Below are positions 10,501 through 19,503 of a stretch of 64,000 bases of DNA, piece after piece; within the stretch, counting starts at the first letter, position 1; every line of letters begins with the position of its first letter. Position numbers and translations under genes: made by a program. The DNA lies in NCBI RefSeq assembly GCF_015354735.1, contig NZ_JACEFJ010000008.1, positions 124,001-188,000 on the forward strand, read 5' to 3'. The notes under the pieces are model-generated. The model ran no database searches and was not told where the DNA came from. It saw nothing but the letters and a program-made list of their open reading frames with translations. Source of the DNA: Pararhodonellum marinum. Its GTDB lineage: Bacteria; Bacteroidota; Bacteroidia; Cytophagales; Cyclobacteriaceae.

Positions 10501-13163
10501 GCCTACCTTCCTTTGTTCAGAATTCTGGCAGCAGCATTCCTGACCCATCCCTTTCAGGACCTGACCAGATTTGTTTGGACCCGGTAGAAGGAGCCTTTGG
10601 TCAATTTGAAGGTGGAGGTGAACCTGATATCGACAGCTATTTTTGGACCATTTTAGATGATTCAGGAGTAGAGGTTTTTTCTACCGGCGGCCCAGGTGAA
10701 AATTTTCAAACCTTGGAATATATTTTTGAAGAAGACGGGTTTTTCACAGTGAATTTAGAAGTAGACCGATGTGGTACACCATGGGAGGAAACCTTTAGCT
10801 TAAGGGTGGAGGTCATAGCTGCACCGATTATCGACTTGCCTGATAATGTCGTATTCTGTGCTGATGAACCTTATACCCTTACTGCGGTTGATCCTGATGA
10901 CCCTTATTTTGATGAGTACATCTTTGAATGGAGGAATGCTGCTGGAGAGTTATTGGGGGAGGAAAACGACTTGGAAATCACTGAAGAAAGCATTTATACC
11001 GTAGTCGTTTCTTTTGCTCCTCCAGAGGGGGTGGATCCAGATGCGTTTTTTGGCTGTTCATCCACTGCATCTGTTTTTGCAGGTCCTGCTTTTGATTTTG
11101 AATTGACTCAAACTGCCGATAGGGCATGTTTTGAAGAGTTTTTCGTCACCTTCGCACCTGATACACCGATTACAGGACAGTGGTTTGTTCAAAAAGAAGG
11201 GGACGCCCAGAGAACCTCTCTGGGGGAATTCTTTGAATTGGAAATTGATGTCAGGGATCTGGATGGACCTGGTTTTTACGAATTTACCTTTATTGGAGAG
11301 GATCCCATTCTACCGGGCTGTCAGGTTGAAAAATCAGTGGATTTTGAAGTTTTGCCCTTGGCCAATTTCACTTTGGAAACAGTAACTGATGCCACGGATT
11401 GCAATACTCCAGATGGCAGTTTCCAAATCACCATGCTGACCGATGCCCAAAATGTCCTGGTCTTGGAAACGGATTTTGAAATTGACGGAAACATCGCTCA
11501 AGGCGAGGTAATTCTGGTTGAAAACTTATTGCCTGGAATTTATACCGTAAGAGCCACCAGAGATGGCTGTAGCTTTACTCAAACTGTAGCGATTGCCAAT
11601 TTAAATCCTCCAGATGATTTCTTATTTGAGGTATATGCAACCCCGGAAACCTGTGACGACCTAGGGGTCAGTGACGGAAGCATAGTCATTGATTTCTTGG
11701 GTGTACCGCAATCCGGTAGTTTCACCATCACTCGAGAAGAAAACGGGGTCCAAACCGGAGGTCCTTTTACAGACCAAGTTCTGGTTACTATCCCTGTGAG
11801 AGACGGTACCTATGCCATAGAAATCAGTGATTCCACAGACCCAAATGTAGAAGGGTGCATCGTTCCTTTTCTGGATAAATTGGAAGTAGGTAACGTTTCT
11901 GTGGTGAATTTCTCTGTGCGGGAAGAGGTAACGGCCTGCGAAGCTTTTGTTTTCAGACCCCAAACCAATGAAGACTTGGTCTTCACCATTACTTCACCCA
12001 ACGGTCAGGTAATTCAGGAAGATGCTGAGGGCAACTTTACACTTACCCAATCAGGCACATACACTGTCTTGGGCGAGGATGTGAATGATATCAATTGTCC
12101 AGATACCCAGGAATTTAACCTTACTGTGGTAGAACCAGTCCCTTTTACTTTATCCGAGCCTATCGTCGATTGTGACAGTGGAATTCGCTTCGAAGCCATT
12201 CTTCCTTCAAACAATCCCAACGAAGTGGTCTTTTTATGGAAAAATGAAAATGGCAACATAGTGGGAACTGAACAAAGCTTTATCCCACCCAATGAAGGTG
12301 GTTCTTTCTCTTTGGAAGTTCAATTGAATACAGCATCAGACTGCTCATTGGCTCCTATCGTTTTTGAGGCTCCTTCTTTTGTAGCCAATGTCCCCGTTGA
12401 ACTGAACGCCCTTCCATTCTGTATAGACGATGTCTTTACTACCATAAGTATTGAGGCTGATTTGATAGACGTTGGCCGCATTGAATGGTATGTCATCGAA
12501 AATGGCCAGCCCATTTTATTGACGCAGTATACTGATTTTGAAGAAATTACGGTGACTGAAAATGGACTATACGAGGTCGTACTGATCAATAATTATGATT
12601 GTCCGGTAGGAAGTGACCGTGCTCAGGTCACCAAATCCTTTACTGAAGCACCTATCCTTGCTGAAAGTTATACCATTTGCGCCATAGAAAATGTAGTAGA
12701 GGTACTTAATCCGGGTAATTTTGATGAATATGAATGGATATTGGATGATGAGGTGGTCAGCACCGATGCTGTTTTCACACCTACTTTACCCGGAACGTAT
12801 GAGTTGATCGTAAGGGATGTCTTGGGTTGTGAGTTTGTTTTGGAATTTGTCATCATTGAAGATTGTGAATTGAAAATTACTTTTCCCAATGCGATGGAAA
12901 TCAACAATCCAAACAAAAATTTTATCGTCTTTGCCAATGAATACATCAATGAAATAGAGGTGTTTATTTTCAATCGATGGGGGGAATTGATCTTCTTCTG
13001 CGAACATCAAAATATAGAACCAGGTACGTCTTTCTGCCCTTGGGATGGTACTGTAGTAGGAAAAGCGGTTCCTATCGGAACATATCCGGTAGTCGTGAGG
13101 TTTAAGAGTAACAATCAAAACATTGAAAGAACTTTAAGAAAAAGCATTTTAGTACTGGAATAA
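7584..13163 (+). CDS. Large T9SS surface protein with gliding-motility type C-terminal domain
   Basis: A 1859-residue secreted protein. It has a signal peptide (about residues 8-31, ending FSQ), then a beta-propeller-like region starting NNEWIFG near residue 36 and a second, related region starting NNIWYFG near residue 602; both contain an SG-x-I/V-LFYT/FFT segment with ordered WD-like repeats, so they look like an internal duplication. Between them lies a collagen-like Gly-x-y stretch (residues 519-546). The second half consists of Ig/PKD-like beta modules. The last 95 residues, starting ITFPNAMEINNPN and containing FNRWGELIF and WDGTV, form the CHU_C/TIGR04131 type B sorting domain, which directs export by the type IX system. 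The function is probably adhesion or cell surface structure. It is divergent from a SprF-like gene. Confidence 0.9.
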   Translation: MKMNLINIKFCLIFILVVSLICFLSIQKGFSQGFNNNEWIFGYCGANEENNYLSFGKDGEAKVASIPGNIPLERGNVAIAIDPISGEILFYTNGELAFNFYNNPLQGVAGAGLGGDADGRQTVGISSFDYQPEEGGNKLFYIFYLTPGGQLNYSVIDMNDQGGAPANGPPGGAVTGGGTIGPASGAVVVVSSPQSPSFLISFDNGNLISRRIENTEGDFTETDQANITGTPKAIIFDEENQKLLIIPEGPNQDIIVVDYNSANGTFGAVSSISQSGGSDPIEGVSYSPDGDFIYFSRGDQLFRIPADDLDAAPVAMPTDNPSRIFDIKVGPDGSLYYIYEETLGGPQLIGRVTNPDEELLEDLEIEEDPFDGADFCGTIFPSFAPNQDLDPTVDFTWTPANPCTNNPLQLISEITPANYTPESYEWSFTPPLVDEDGQEVDMDFNQQHLLIPAEATTQQSISVTLTVKFADGQELSIPKVINFQENQLQAQFTAQDTTVCDGPGCLIDIGALLEVSQQGGQGGQPGQPGQPGIPGQPGQPGQGQQGNYEYFWSNLPDKGWTTDTENCVSLPGAYWVLVREPGAECYVYASMRVKIWDLEDRANNIWYFGDGAGLDFNPDPNNPDGPVPRPVGHNQNIPAGTTTISDEAGQVLFFTDGSTVWDLSGNVMPNGDNIGGDNNASQSVIGVPVPRDETLFYLFTTQSTGAGSNQVKFSLVDIKGSTQNPGVGNVLTKDNLLFSPSTEHSAAVESGDTTWVVFHELGNNTFRAYPVSEAGLGLPVFSSVGSNHTFSSGSGAMKFSSDGNRLAVTINDGNCNRVEIFDFDQGTGRLTEYALLDLGCDGDLYGLEFSDDGNRIFVSYRGGGSRVEEIFIGGNERTDTSDPDNPVTTTCPTCFENAEDQSAIEQCILQNRNVVPNTQGLNLGAVQIGPDGQIYVAVVGSNQIGQILVGAECNTSTFNQDGVETMPGTSNLGLPSFVQNSGSSIPDPSLSGPDQICLDPVEGAFGQFEGGGEPDIDSYFWTILDDSGVEVFSTGGPGENFQTLEYIFEEDGFFTVNLEVDRCGTPWEETFSLRVEVIAAPIIDLPDNVVFCADEPYTLTAVDPDDPYFDEYIFEWRNAAGELLGEENDLEITEESIYTVVVSFAPPEGVDPDAFFGCSSTASVFAGPAFDFELTQTADRACFEEFFVTFAPDTPITGQWFVQKEGDAQRTSLGEFFELEIDVRDLDGPGFYEFTFIGEDPILPGCQVEKSVDFEVLPLANFTLETVTDATDCNTPDGSFQITMLTDAQNVLVLETDFEIDGNIAQGEVILVENLLPGIYTVRATRDGCSFTQTVAIANLNPPDDFLFEVYATPETCDDLGVSDGSIVIDFLGVPQSGSFTITREENGVQTGGPFTDQVLVTIPVRDGTYAIEISDSTDPNVEGCIVPFLDKLEVGNVSVVNFSVREEVTACEAFVFRPQTNEDLVFTITSPNGQVIQEDAEGNFTLTQSGTYTVLGEDVNDINCPDTQEFNLTVVEPVPFTLSEPIVDCDSGIRFEAILPSNNPNEVVFLWKNENGNIVGTEQSFIPPNEGGSFSLEVQLNTASDCSLAPIVFEAPSFVANVPVELNALPFCIDDVFTTISIEADLIDVGRIEWYVIENGQPILLTQYTDFEEITVTENGLYEVVLINNYDCPVGSDRAQVTKSFTEAPILAESYTICAIENVVEVLNPGNFDEYEWILDDEVVSTDAVFTPTLPGTYELIVRDVLGCEFVLEFVIIEDCELKITFPNAMEINNPNKNFIVFANEYINEIEVFIFNRWGELIFFCEHQNIEPGTSFCPWDGTVVGKAVPIGTYPVVVRFKSNNQNIERTLRKSILVLE
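9138..9220 (+). repeat. Collagen-like Gly-x-y coding repeat
   Basis: Within the large surface protein, the bases encode a run of Gly-Gln-Pro and Gly-Ile-Pro triplets built from degenerate nine-base units (variants of GGTCAACCG and GGACAGCCG). Such runs form flexible or triple-helical stalks in bacterial surface proteins. The stretch sits between the two propeller-like regions. Confidence 0.8.
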
Positions 13164-13165
13164 AC

Positions 13166-13918
13166 ATGATAACCTTAATTTCACCCTCCAAAACCCTAGA
13201 CTTAAGCAGTACAGAACTATCTCTTGCCACTGAACCTGACTTTAAAACCAACATCAACGAGCTTGTTCGGATCATGAAACAAAAATCCGCTTCTGATCTT
13301 CAGGACCTGATGGACATCAGTGAAAACCTGGCTGAACTCAATAGGAAAAGATACAAACAATTCAAGAAAACTTTTAACCAAGACAATTCCAAACAAGCCT
13401 TACTGGCTTTCAAAGGCGATGTGTATACCAGCATGGATGTAGACAATTATAGCGCATCAGAATTCGATTTTGCTCAGGAACACCTGCGCATCTTATCCGG
13501 ATTATACGGTCTTTTGAAACCGATGGACTTGATTCAGCCCTACCGGTTGGAAATGGGAATTAAGCTGGAAACAAAAAAAGGTAAAAACCTGTACGAATAT
13601 TGGGGAAGTAAAATTGCCAGAGCCATCAATAAAGTGGCAGAGGGGAGCCCCATTATCAATCTGGCCTCTCAAGAATATTTCAAAGCGGTGGACCAAAAGG
13701 CCCTAAAATCTGAAATTTTCACGCCAACTTTCAAAGAATTCAAAAACGGCAAATACATGATCATAGGTATTTTTGCCAAACAGGCCCGGGGCATGATGGC
13801 AGATTACATCATAAAAAATAAAATTGATGAGCCAGAATCACTTAAATTGTTCCAGTCCTCGGGATATGAGTTTTCTGATAGGCTAAGCAAGGAAAAGGAA
13901 TGGGTTTTTGTAAGGTAA
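13166..13918 (+). CDS. yaaA: Peroxide stress protein YaaA (DUF328)
   Basis: A complete 250-residue YaaA homologue. In E. coli YaaA limits free iron and oxidative DNA damage after peroxide stress, and the fold binds DNA. The sequence shows ISPSKTLD at residues 4-11, AFKGDVYTSMD near residue 78, RILSGLYGLLKPMD near 108 and GIFAKQARG near 200, all family hallmarks. The start lies three bases after the stop of the large surface protein gene, so they are likely translated from one transcript, although their functions seem unrelated. Confidence 0.93.
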   Translation: MITLISPSKTLDLSSTELSLATEPDFKTNINELVRIMKQKSASDLQDLMDISENLAELNRKRYKQFKKTFNQDNSKQALLAFKGDVYTSMDVDNYSASEFDFAQEHLRILSGLYGLLKPMDLIQPYRLEMGIKLETKKGKNLYEYWGSKIARAINKVAEGSPIINLASQEYFKAVDQKALKSEIFTPTFKEFKNGKYMIIGIFAKQARGMMADYIIKNKIDEPESLKLFQSSGYEFSDRLSKEKEWVFVR

Positions 13919-14104
13919 GTGTTCATTTTGGACAGCTTTGAGGGTTATTTTTTTCGCCAATTGAGCAAACCATACCAATAACACAAAATTTCTGTGTCTA
14001 TCATAAATGGCTTTTCAAATTTGAATGATTTTTATATTTTGTGAAATATTTGATTATATTTCAATGTCATCTACAAATTTTATCCCATCAACCCATTAAA
14101 ACCT

Positions 14105-15301
14105 ATGAACACACCCACAACAAAAAGAAATGTATTGTTTAATGCCAGCTGTTTGGCCCTGATTGTCACTGCCATGACATTTGGCGTTAGGGCAAGTTTG
14201 GAAGGCGTCCTTGAAACGGATTTTCAGTTGAGCATGACGGATATCGGTTTGGTATTCGCACCCGCTTTTTGGGGCTTCACTCTTGCAATGGTTATAGGAG
14301 GCCCTTTGGTTGATTATTTTGGACTCAAAAAGATCATTTGGATAGCTTTTTTCTTCCATTTTGTAGGTATAGTTCTTACCATGTTTGCAACAGAATTTTA
14401 CCTGTTTTTTGCAGGTACCTTATTTATTGGTATCGGAAATGGTACTGTAGAAGCTGCATGTAATCCTTTGGTTGCAAGTCTTTATCCCGAAAACAAAACC
14501 AAAATGCTTAACCGATTCCACCTGTGGTTTCCAGGAGGAATTGTGATTGGGGCCGTTTTGGGTTACCTTATTTTGGATGTTCTGGCCCTGCCCTGGCAAG
14601 TACTTGTTGCCTGTTTGTTCGTGCCTTTGTTCATTTATGGTTTTCTGTTTTTCGGGAAAACACTCCCAAGAACAGAGCGTGTGGAAATGGGCGTTTCGGA
14701 CAAGGATATGTGGAAAGCCGTGATCTCCCCTTTGTTTTTGCTGATGGCATTCTGTATGCTGCTCTCCGCATCCACTGAGTTGGGAACCAACCAAAGAATT
14801 GATACCTTACTCAAAGACACCGGTGTATCTGGACTGCTAGTTTTGGCCTTTATCAATGGCATCATGGCCATAGGAAGATTAAATGCAGGTCCTGTTGTCA
14901 AAAGATTGGACACCACAGGCATGTTGCTTTTTTCAGCCATTTTTAGCTGTTTGGGCTTGCTGTGGCTAAGCAATGCAAGCGGAACCACCGTCTTTGCGGC
15001 GGCTTTTGTTTTTGCCATCGGTATCTGCTATTTCTGGCCAACCATGCTTGGATTTGTGGCAGAACGCATTCCGGAAAGTGGAGCCCTTGGCTTATCCTTA
15101 ATGGGTGGTTTAGGCATGTTTTCAGTTTCGATTATTCTCCCAGTGATGGGTAAATTCATGGATACTGAAGGTAGTGGTGCTTCTACCTTGGCTTATGTTG
15201 CCATCCTCCCTGCCATCTTAACGGTCATATTCTTTTTCCTTTTCCTTAAATTCAGAGGAAAGAAAATTGACAGGACCACCCAGCCTCTGGAGGTACATTA
15301 A
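14105..15301 (+). CDS. MFS transporter
   Basis: A 398-residue permease of the major facilitator superfamily with about twelve hydrophobic segments. The segment EAACNPLVASLYPENK near residue 115, followed by LNRFHLWFPGG, resembles the fucose/sugar permease (FHS) branch, where LN..H..FP.G is typical. The substrate cannot be named from the sequence; a sugar is a reasonable guess. It stands alone behind a 186-base gap and ends before a strong hairpin terminator. Confidence 0.85.
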   Translation: MNTPTTKRNVLFNASCLALIVTAMTFGVRASLEGVLETDFQLSMTDIGLVFAPAFWGFTLAMVIGGPLVDYFGLKKIIWIAFFFHFVGIVLTMFATEFYLFFAGTLFIGIGNGTVEAACNPLVASLYPENKTKMLNRFHLWFPGGIVIGAVLGYLILDVLALPWQVLVACLFVPLFIYGFLFFGKTLPRTERVEMGVSDKDMWKAVISPLFLLMAFCMLLSASTELGTNQRIDTLLKDTGVSGLLVLAFINGIMAIGRLNAGPVVKRLDTTGMLLFSAIFSCLGLLWLSNASGTTVFAAAFVFAIGICYFWPTMLGFVAERIPESGALGLSLMGGLGMFSVSIILPVMGKFMDTEGSGASTLAYVAILPAILTVIFFFLFLKFRGKKIDRTTQPLEVH

Positions 15302-15377
15302 CATGTACTGAATAAAATTGTCTGATTTCACGGAATTATTGCCAAAAATATGGCCTCTGCAAAAAGAAGGTATTGAT

Positions 15378-15414
15378 AAAAAAAGCGTTCTGCACAAGAC
15401 AGAACGCTTTTTTT
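15378..15414. terminator. Bidirectional rho-independent terminator
   Basis: A perfect stem AAAAAAGCGTTCTG / CAGAACGCTTTTTT with a short ACAAGA-type loop lies between the convergent MFS permease and thermonuclease genes. A-run and T-run flank it, so it should stop transcripts from both sides. Confidence 0.85.
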
Positions 15415-15925
15415 ATTCATTATCCTCTGCCCAAAGCCCGGTTTTCCTTTTTCTGGCTCTTCTCTCCAGTTTCAAAAAGGTATCTGCATGGCGCACATTT
15501 GGAGGAATGGTGAGTATGGTCGCATAGCCGTTTTCCAACAAAGCAGCATTGATAAATGTCCCATCTTCTAAATAGGCATAGGCCAAAATTCTTCTGTAAC
15601 GGTCATATTTCCCCACATCATATTCCAATTTGATCGTCTTTCCAGCTATCAATGACTTTAAAAATTCTGTGGATTCAGCAGCATAATATCCTTTTTGTTT
15701 GTGTTGGGAATCTCTTAACTCCGGAGCATCAAGACCAATCAAACGAACCTTTTCCCTTTCTCCATTCGAAAAAGTTACCCAAAAAGTATCCCCATCGATC
15801 ACCTTTCCAACCTTAACCCTATTGGAATCAAGTTCAACAGGTGGTGGATTGTAAGACCAGTAGAACGCAAAAATCAGGATGGCAACACTTACATATATAC
15901 CGGTTTTGGATTTTAAGCGAGTCAT
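15413..15925 (-). CDS. Thermonuclease (staphylococcal nuclease) family protein
   Basis: A 170-residue nuclease with an N-terminal membrane anchor or signal segment (about residues 8-24). The SNase fold is marked by VIDGDTFWV near residue 44, the catalytic Arg in RLIGLDAPE near 62, and DVGKYDRYRRILAYAYLEDG near 104 with the second catalytic Arg region. It probably degrades nucleic acid in the periplasm or at the membrane. It follows pgk on the same strand, separated by a large palindrome. Confidence 0.9.
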   Translation of the reverse strand: MTRLKSKTGIYVSVAILIFAFYWSYNPPPVELDSNRVKVGKVIDGDTFWVTFSNGEREKVRLIGLDAPELRDSQHKQKGYYAAESTEFLKSLIAGKTIKLEYDVGKYDRYRRILAYAYLEDGTFINAALLENGYATILTIPPNVRHADTFLKLERRARKRKTGLWAEDNE

Positions 15926-15990
15926 GCATCAATCTGTTTTCGGATTTAAAAAAGTACTTGATTTCTTGTCCATAAATCAAACACCAGAGG

Positions 15991-16035
15991 GTTATCCACA
16001 AAAAAATAGTACCGTGCTACTTTTTTGTGGATAAC
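15991..16035. terminator. Long inverted repeat after pgk carrying two DnaA-box-like 9-mers
   Basis: Two 15-base arms, GTTATCCACAAAAAA and its complement, enclose about 15 bases. The arms contain TTATCCACA at 15992-16000 and its complement at 16026-16034, each a perfect match to the DnaA box consensus. It begins 12 bases beyond the pgk stop codon and can fold as the pgk terminator (U-rich descending arm); a binding role for DnaA is possible but not shown. Confidence 0.6.
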
Positions 16036-16046
16036 ATACATTGATG

Positions 16047-17246
16047 TTAAGGTTCCAAAGCTTTAACTCCCGGTAGGTTTTTTCCTTCCATCAGTTCTAG
16101 CAGGGCTCCTCCACCCGTAGAGACGAATGAGAACTTGTCCCCATAGCCAAATTTGTTGACAGCTGCTGCGGAATCACCACCGCCTATCATAGAGAAAGCC
16201 CCATTTTCGGTCGCTTCAATCAGGGCCTCAGCAACGGCTTTGGTTCCTTCTTCAAAGCTGCTCATTTCAAATACACCCATTGGGCCATTCCACAAAATGG
16301 TCTTCGACTTTTTGATTACATCAGCAAAGTTTTTCCTCGTTTCTGGTCCGATATCAAGTCCCATCCAGCCATCAGGTATTTCACCGTTTTTGGCTGTATC
16401 CTGTTCGGCATCATTAGCAAAAGCCTTGGAAATTACGGTATCTACAGGCAGATAAAGGCTTACCCCTTTGGTCTTGGCTTTGTCCATCAGGCCCATGACA
16501 AAATCAAGTTTATCTTCTTCGCAAAGGGAATCACCAATTTCTCCACCCAAGGCTTTGGCAAAGGTGTACGACATGCCACCTCCTATGATAAGGTTATCCA
16601 CTTTGTCTAACAGTCTTTCGATGATTTGAATTTTGTCTGAAATTTTAGCTCCTCCCATAATGGCCGTATAGGGTCTTTCTGGATCTTCCATCACTTTGTC
16701 AGCATTTTCCAGTTCGGAAAGCATAAGATATCCACAAACCTTGTCATTGAAAAACTGGGCGATTACAGCAGTGGAAGCATGTGCCCTATGTGCTGTACCA
16801 AAAGCATCATTGACATAAATATCCCCCATGGAGGCCAGTTTTCCGGCAAATGCCTGATCCCCTTTTTCTTCTTCTTTGTAGAAACGGAGGTTTTCCAACA
16901 AGAGCACTTCTCCAGGCTTAAGGCCGGAAGCAAGTTGAATGGCTTCTGTACCGATACAATCAGAAGCAAATTTCACGGAGACACCTAGGGCTTTATTCAA
17001 GGAGGTAACGATATGCCTTAGGGAAAATTTGTCCTCAGGACCTGACTTTGGTCTACCCAAATGGGACATCAATATGGCAGACCCTCCATCTGAAATGATT
17101 TTTTCAATTGTCGGAATGGCTGAGGTAATCCGTGTATCATCTGATACATTTCCTTGGTCGTCCAATGGGACATTGAAATCTACCCTTACCAGTGCCTTTT
17201 TTCCTGAAAAGCTTAGATTGTCTACTGTCTTGATCCTTTTGTTCAT
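16047..17246 (-). CDS. pgk: Phosphoglycerate kinase
   Basis: Glycolytic kinase that converts 1,3-bisphosphoglycerate and ADP to 3-phosphoglycerate and ATP. The complete 399-residue sequence has RVDFNVPL near residue 21, [10 protein letters not shown] near 60, [13 protein letters not shown] near 114, [12 protein letters not shown] near 198 and the C-terminal nucleotide-binding segment [10 protein letters not shown] followed by [13 protein letters not shown]. It is encoded alone on the minus strand, between the threonylcarbamoyl-AMP synthase gene and the thermonuclease. Confidence 0.98.
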   Translation of the reverse strand: MNKRIKTVDNLSFSGKKALVRVDFNVPLDDQGNVSDDTRITSAIPTIEKIISDGGSAILMSHLGRPKSGPEDKFSLRHIVTSLNKALGVSVKFASDCIGTEAIQLASGLKPGEVLLLENLRFYKEEEKGDQAFAGKLASMGDIYVNDAFGTAHRAHASTAVIAQFFNDKVCGYLMLSELENADKVMEDPERPYTAIMGGAKISDKIQIIERLLDKVDNLIIGGGMSYTFAKALGGEIGDSLCEEDKLDFVMGLMDKAKTKGVSLYLPVDTVISKAFANDAEQDTAKNGEIPDGWMGLDIGPETRKNFADVIKKSKTILWNGPMGVFEMSSFEEGTKAVAEALIEATENGAFSMIGGGDSAAAVNKFGYGDKFSFVSTGGGALLELMEGKNLPGVKALEP

Positions 17247-17340
17247 GGTGATAGGATTAATGGTTTATGGTTTTCAATAAAGTTTCTATATATTTTTCGG
17301 AGGCTTTTCCTAGGGCTTCCAAAACAAAGATAAGGATAAT

Positions 17341-18303
17341 TTAGGCCTTTGCCGCCCTTCTTAGGCGATCATTAATGGCTCTACCCAGATTCCTTTCCGG
17401 TAAAACCTCCGCAAGGATAATAGAAGCTTCCGACTGATCAAGATTTCGCATGGCAGCAAACAAATTTTTAGCCGCCTCTTGAAGATCTCCCTTTTCACTG
17501 AGGGCAATTTGCAAAGAAGCTGGAACCTCAGGAAAAAAAGATTGAAATGATAACACAGCAAAGCTCCGCCCCTTTTGTAGATACTCCTCTACCATTTCAG
17601 CCAAATTACCAAGAATAAGTGGTTTTGTCGGCGCATAATGGCTTTGAAGCATCCCGGGAGTTTTAGGATTGCTGTTGGAGTATGGCATGACCGTAACTTT
17701 CCCAACTATTTTTTCTATTTCACCCAGATCCATCCCTCCCAGTCGATAAACTACAATTTGCTTTCCTTCCATACCCACAATGGTACTTTCAAGGCCGATG
17801 GTGCAAGGGCCTCCATCCAAAATATATGGTATTTTGTCACCAAGCTGATCCTGTACATGACTGGCTCTTGTCGGGCTGATGTAGCCAAAAGGATTGGCAC
17901 TGGGGGCGGCCAAAGGAAAAGTAAGTTGCTGCAGTAAATCAAGGGTCAAGGGATGTTGAGGGACACGCACTGCTACCTGGTCCAATCCACTTGTGACCAA
18001 GTCGGGAATTATAGGTTGTCGTGGTAGAAGCAATGTCAGTGGTCCAGGCCAAAAAGCCGATGCCAATTCTGCCAAAGGCTCGGGAAAATCAGTCGTAAAT
18101 AAATCGACCTGTTCTTTACCGGCGGTATGGACGATCAGAGGATCAAAGCTTGGTCTGTTTTTGGTTTCAAAGATTTTGGTGACTGCATCAGGGTTCAAGG
18201 CATTGCCTGCCAATCCGTAGACGGTTTCAGTAGGAATACCCACGAGCCCCCCCTGTTCCAGAATCTGTTTAGCTTTGGCAATGTCGACTCCTATTTCTGC
18301 CAT
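17341..18303 (-). CDS. L-threonylcarbamoyladenylate synthase (Sua5 type)
   Basis: This enzyme makes threonylcarbamoyl-AMP, the precursor of the t6A modification at position 37 of tRNAs that read ANN codons. The N-terminal YrdC domain shows GGLVGIPTETVYGLAGNA near residues 18-35, KNRPSFDPLIVH near 48 and the PSANPFGYISPT segment near 134. A second domain from about residue 210, beginning TPGMLQSHYAP, marks it as the longer Sua5 type (320 residues) rather than short TsaC. It lies three bases after the TPR lipoprotein gene. Confidence 0.93.
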   Translation of the reverse strand: MAEIGVDIAKAKQILEQGGLVGIPTETVYGLAGNALNPDAVTKIFETKNRPSFDPLIVHTAGKEQVDLFTTDFPEPLAELASAFWPGPLTLLLPRQPIIPDLVTSGLDQVAVRVPQHPLTLDLLQQLTFPLAAPSANPFGYISPTRASHVQDQLGDKIPYILDGGPCTIGLESTIVGMEGKQIVVYRLGGMDLGEIEKIVGKVTVMPYSNSNPKTPGMLQSHYAPTKPLILGNLAEMVEEYLQKGRSFAVLSFQSFFPEVPASLQIALSEKGDLQEAAKNLFAAMRNLDQSEASIILAEVLPERNLGRAINDRLRRAAKA

Positions 18304-18306
18304 GGC

Positions 18307-19023
18307 TTACTCCTTGCAAAATTCATCAATCCAACTTTTGGCCTCTCCAAAACCAAGACTCAGCGCTTTATTCAAATGGGCACAACCATCAATTTTTTTT
18401 TCGTCACCAAAGACACTGAGTTCCGTAACACCTAACAGGTAATAGGCTGCCCCGTTTCTAGGATCTAAATCTGTTGACCTAATCAGTGACTCCAAGGCAG
18501 CAATAGGTTCATTGTTTCCCAATTGTGCTTTACCTTTGTTGAAATGGGCTTGGGCAAAATCAGGAGTGCCCTGAAGTACAATATCAAAATCAAATATGGC
18601 ATCCTCATAGGACTCCATGCCTAATAGTGCCAGACCCCTGTTGTAATAGATATCGCCTTGTTGAGGATCTAGTCCATTGGCAAAATTGTAATCCACCACC
18701 GCTTTCCCATATTCCTTTTTTTCAAGATAGGCATTGCCTCTATTGAAAAAAGGTTTGTAAGAGGTAGAATCCAATTGGATGGAGGCATTGAACGCTTCTA
18801 TGGCTTTATCCCATTCTTGCATTTCAAAATAAGCCACCCCTTTGGCATTCAAAGCAGAGGTGTTTTGTGCATCCCGCTCAATAAGTCGATCAAAATAGCT
18901 GATGGATTTGGGATAATCACCACTTTCCAGTTCTTTGACCCCTTCTTGGAACAATTCCTCATCGGTGGGACTACAAGCCCCAAAAGCCATTACCAGAATA
19001 AAAATGCCTAAACAATATCTCAC
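18307..19023 (-). CDS. TPR-repeat lipoprotein
   Basis: A protein of about 238 residues if started at GTG 19023. That start gives a good lipoprotein signal peptide (MRYCLGIFILVMAFGAC), with Cys as the lipidated residue; an upstream start at 19074 would overlap the thioesterase gene and spoil the signal. The rest consists of about five TPR units (such as NTSALNAKGVAYFEMQEWDK and YKPFFNRGNAYLEKKEYGK), which mediate protein contacts. The partner is unknown. It sits between the thioesterase and threonylcarbamoyl-AMP synthase genes on the same strand. Confidence 0.85.
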   Translation of the reverse strand: MRYCLGIFILVMAFGACSPTDEELFQEGVKELESGDYPKSISYFDRLIERDAQNTSALNAKGVAYFEMQEWDKAIEAFNASIQLDSTSYKPFFNRGNAYLEKKEYGKAVVDYNFANGLDPQQGDIYYNRGLALLGMESYEDAIFDFDIVLQGTPDFAQAHFNKGKAQLGNNEPIAALESLIRSTDLDPRNGAAYYLLGVTELSVFGDEKKIDGCAHLNKALSLGFGEAKSWIDEFCKE

Positions 19024-19052
19024 AGTCCAAATTTTTGACAAAGATAGGAAAT

Positions 19053-19502
19053 CTATTGGGTCAACCGGTCCCAATCCCTTATCCTTTTGGCGTAAATATC
19101 TGGAATAGGAACAGGTTTCATTGTTTTCATGTCTACAGAAACCATAGTGGTAGCTGCTAACGCAAACACGGCAGTTTCAAACTGCTCAGTTTGACCCATG
19201 ATGACTTGTTCGAGTACAAATGATGAATTTCCCAATCGTGCGCATCTGACATGGCCTTGTGGCTGATCAAAAACATGGATCGGTTTTAAAAAATCAAGGT
19301 TGATATTGGCCACCACGGTTCCAGTCTCCATGATGTCCCAACCGCATACTTGGTGTAAATATAGTGCCCTGACGTGTTCCAGATAGGCGAAGTATACGCC
19401 GTTGTTCACATGCATGTATCCATCGATGTCAGAATACCTCACTTGAATAGGGGTTGAAAATCGGAAGGCTTCAATTACTTTTTCCGGACTTATTTTTTCC
19501 AT
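19053..19502 (-). CDS. Acyl-CoA thioesterase (4-hydroxybenzoyl-CoA type hotdog fold)
   Basis: A 149-residue hotdog-fold thioesterase. The N-terminal RYSDIDGYMHVNNGVYFAYLE (about residues 22-42) carries the Asp-x-G/Y-HVNN signature with the catalytic Asp of the 4HBT/FadM group. It probably hydrolyses acyl-CoA esters, but the chain length cannot be told. The start codon is one base beyond the Nudix gene's stop, so the two are likely co-transcribed. Confidence 0.88.
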   Translation of the reverse strand: MEKISPEKVIEAFRFSTPIQVRYSDIDGYMHVNNGVYFAYLEHVRALYLHQVCGWDIMETGTVVANINLDFLKPIHVFDQPQGHVRCARLGNSSFVLEQVIMGQTEQFETAVFALAATTMVSVDMKTMKPVPIPDIYAKRIRDWDRLTQ

Positions 19503-19503
19503 G

